A stretch of 5,960 bases of DNA, from positions 1 through 5,960 of the forward strand of contig JAVBME010000009.1 of NCBI GenBank assembly GCA_031552765.1, written 5' to 3'. A program made the position numbers and the translations under genes. Of the stretch, positions 5,839-5,960 are shown one piece after another. The DNA comes from JAVBME01 sp031552765. GTDB lineage: Bacteria > Bacillota > Negativicutes > Acidaminococcales > JAISLQ01. The notes under the pieces were generated by a model. It worked only from the letters and a program-made list of their open reading frames with translations, did not search any database and was not told the DNA's origin. Each line of letters opens with the position of its first letter. Within the stretch, counting starts at the first letter, position 1.

Positions 5839-5960
5839 TTGGAAGCACTAAAGGGAGTAAAAGTACTGGAGTTGGGTCAGGTAGTAGCGGCGCCGTTTTG
5901 CGGCGCGCTCTTGTCGGACTTCGGGGCCGAAGTCATAAAAGTCGAAGCCCCGGAAGGCGA
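5839..5960 (+). CDS. Class III (CaiB/BaiF family) CoA-transferase, N-terminal fragment (3' end outside window)
   Basis: Only 40 codons are visible. They show the family's N-terminal signature: L-K-G-V-K-V-L-E-L-G (4-13), A-A-P-F-C-G (17-22), L-L-S-D-F-G-A-E-V-I-K-V-E (24-36), then P-E-G, matching the usual L-x-G-x-x-V-L-D-L...L-x-D-x-G-A-x-V-I-K-V-E. These enzymes move CoA between carboxylic acids (formate/oxalate, carnitine, succinate/benzylsuccinate, mesaconate and others). The catalytic aspartate lies beyond the window, so neither activity nor substrate can be tested. The TTG start is 8 nt after GAGGAG (5825-5830); an in-frame GTG at 5830 overlaps that Shine-Dalgarno and is unlikely. It lies 73 nt after tctA without a terminator, so it probably belongs to the same operon and activates the imported acid as a CoA ester. 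Confidence 0.9.
   Translation, partial: MEALKGVKVLELGQVVAAPFCGALLSDFGAEVIKVEAPEG

Overview
The window reads as an accessory metabolic locus of an anaerobic-type bacterium, more likely a Firmicute than a Gram-negative organism; this placement is an inference and is weak at the genus level. It rests on strong purine-rich Shine-Dalgarno sequences (AGGAGG, AAGGAG, GAGGAG), two TTG starts, very AT-rich intergenic DNA beside coding DNA of moderate GC, and a solute-binding protein with a lipobox cysteine and a Gly/Ser linker. Many proteobacterial relatives of that protein are instead free periplasmic proteins.

Layout from left to right. Positions 1-237 hold the C-terminal end of a DDE transposase, followed by a candidate IS right end (273-288) with an IS6/IS26-like terminal GGCACTGT. 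An AT-rich spacer leads to a perfect 13-bp hairpin (458-486) that terminates the next gene. That gene, on the minus strand (505-2403), encodes a sigma-54 enhancer-binding protein with PrpR_N, PAS, AAA+ and Fis-type HTH domains. The divergent intergenic region (about 340 bp) holds an essentially consensus sigma-54 promoter facing right (2629-2644), a 51-bp A/T block, a 12-bp palindrome that could be the activator site, and a probable sigma-70-type promoter for the regulator.

On the plus strand follow tctC (lipoprotein-type Bug/TctC binding protein), a 9-bp-stem hairpin, tctB (small membrane subunit) and tctA (large membrane subunit). Together they form a complete tripartite tricarboxylate transporter. 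About 70 bp after tctA a class III (CaiB/BaiF) CoA-transferase begins and runs off the right edge.

Proposed logic (inference): the regulator senses a carboxylate or a metabolite of it through its PrpR_N domain and activates the sigma-54 promoter. TctC captures a carboxylate outside the membrane, TctAB imports it, and the CoA-transferase converts it to its CoA thioester as the first catabolic step. Each component belongs to a known family. What may be new is the substrate and the exact combination under one sigma-54 switch.
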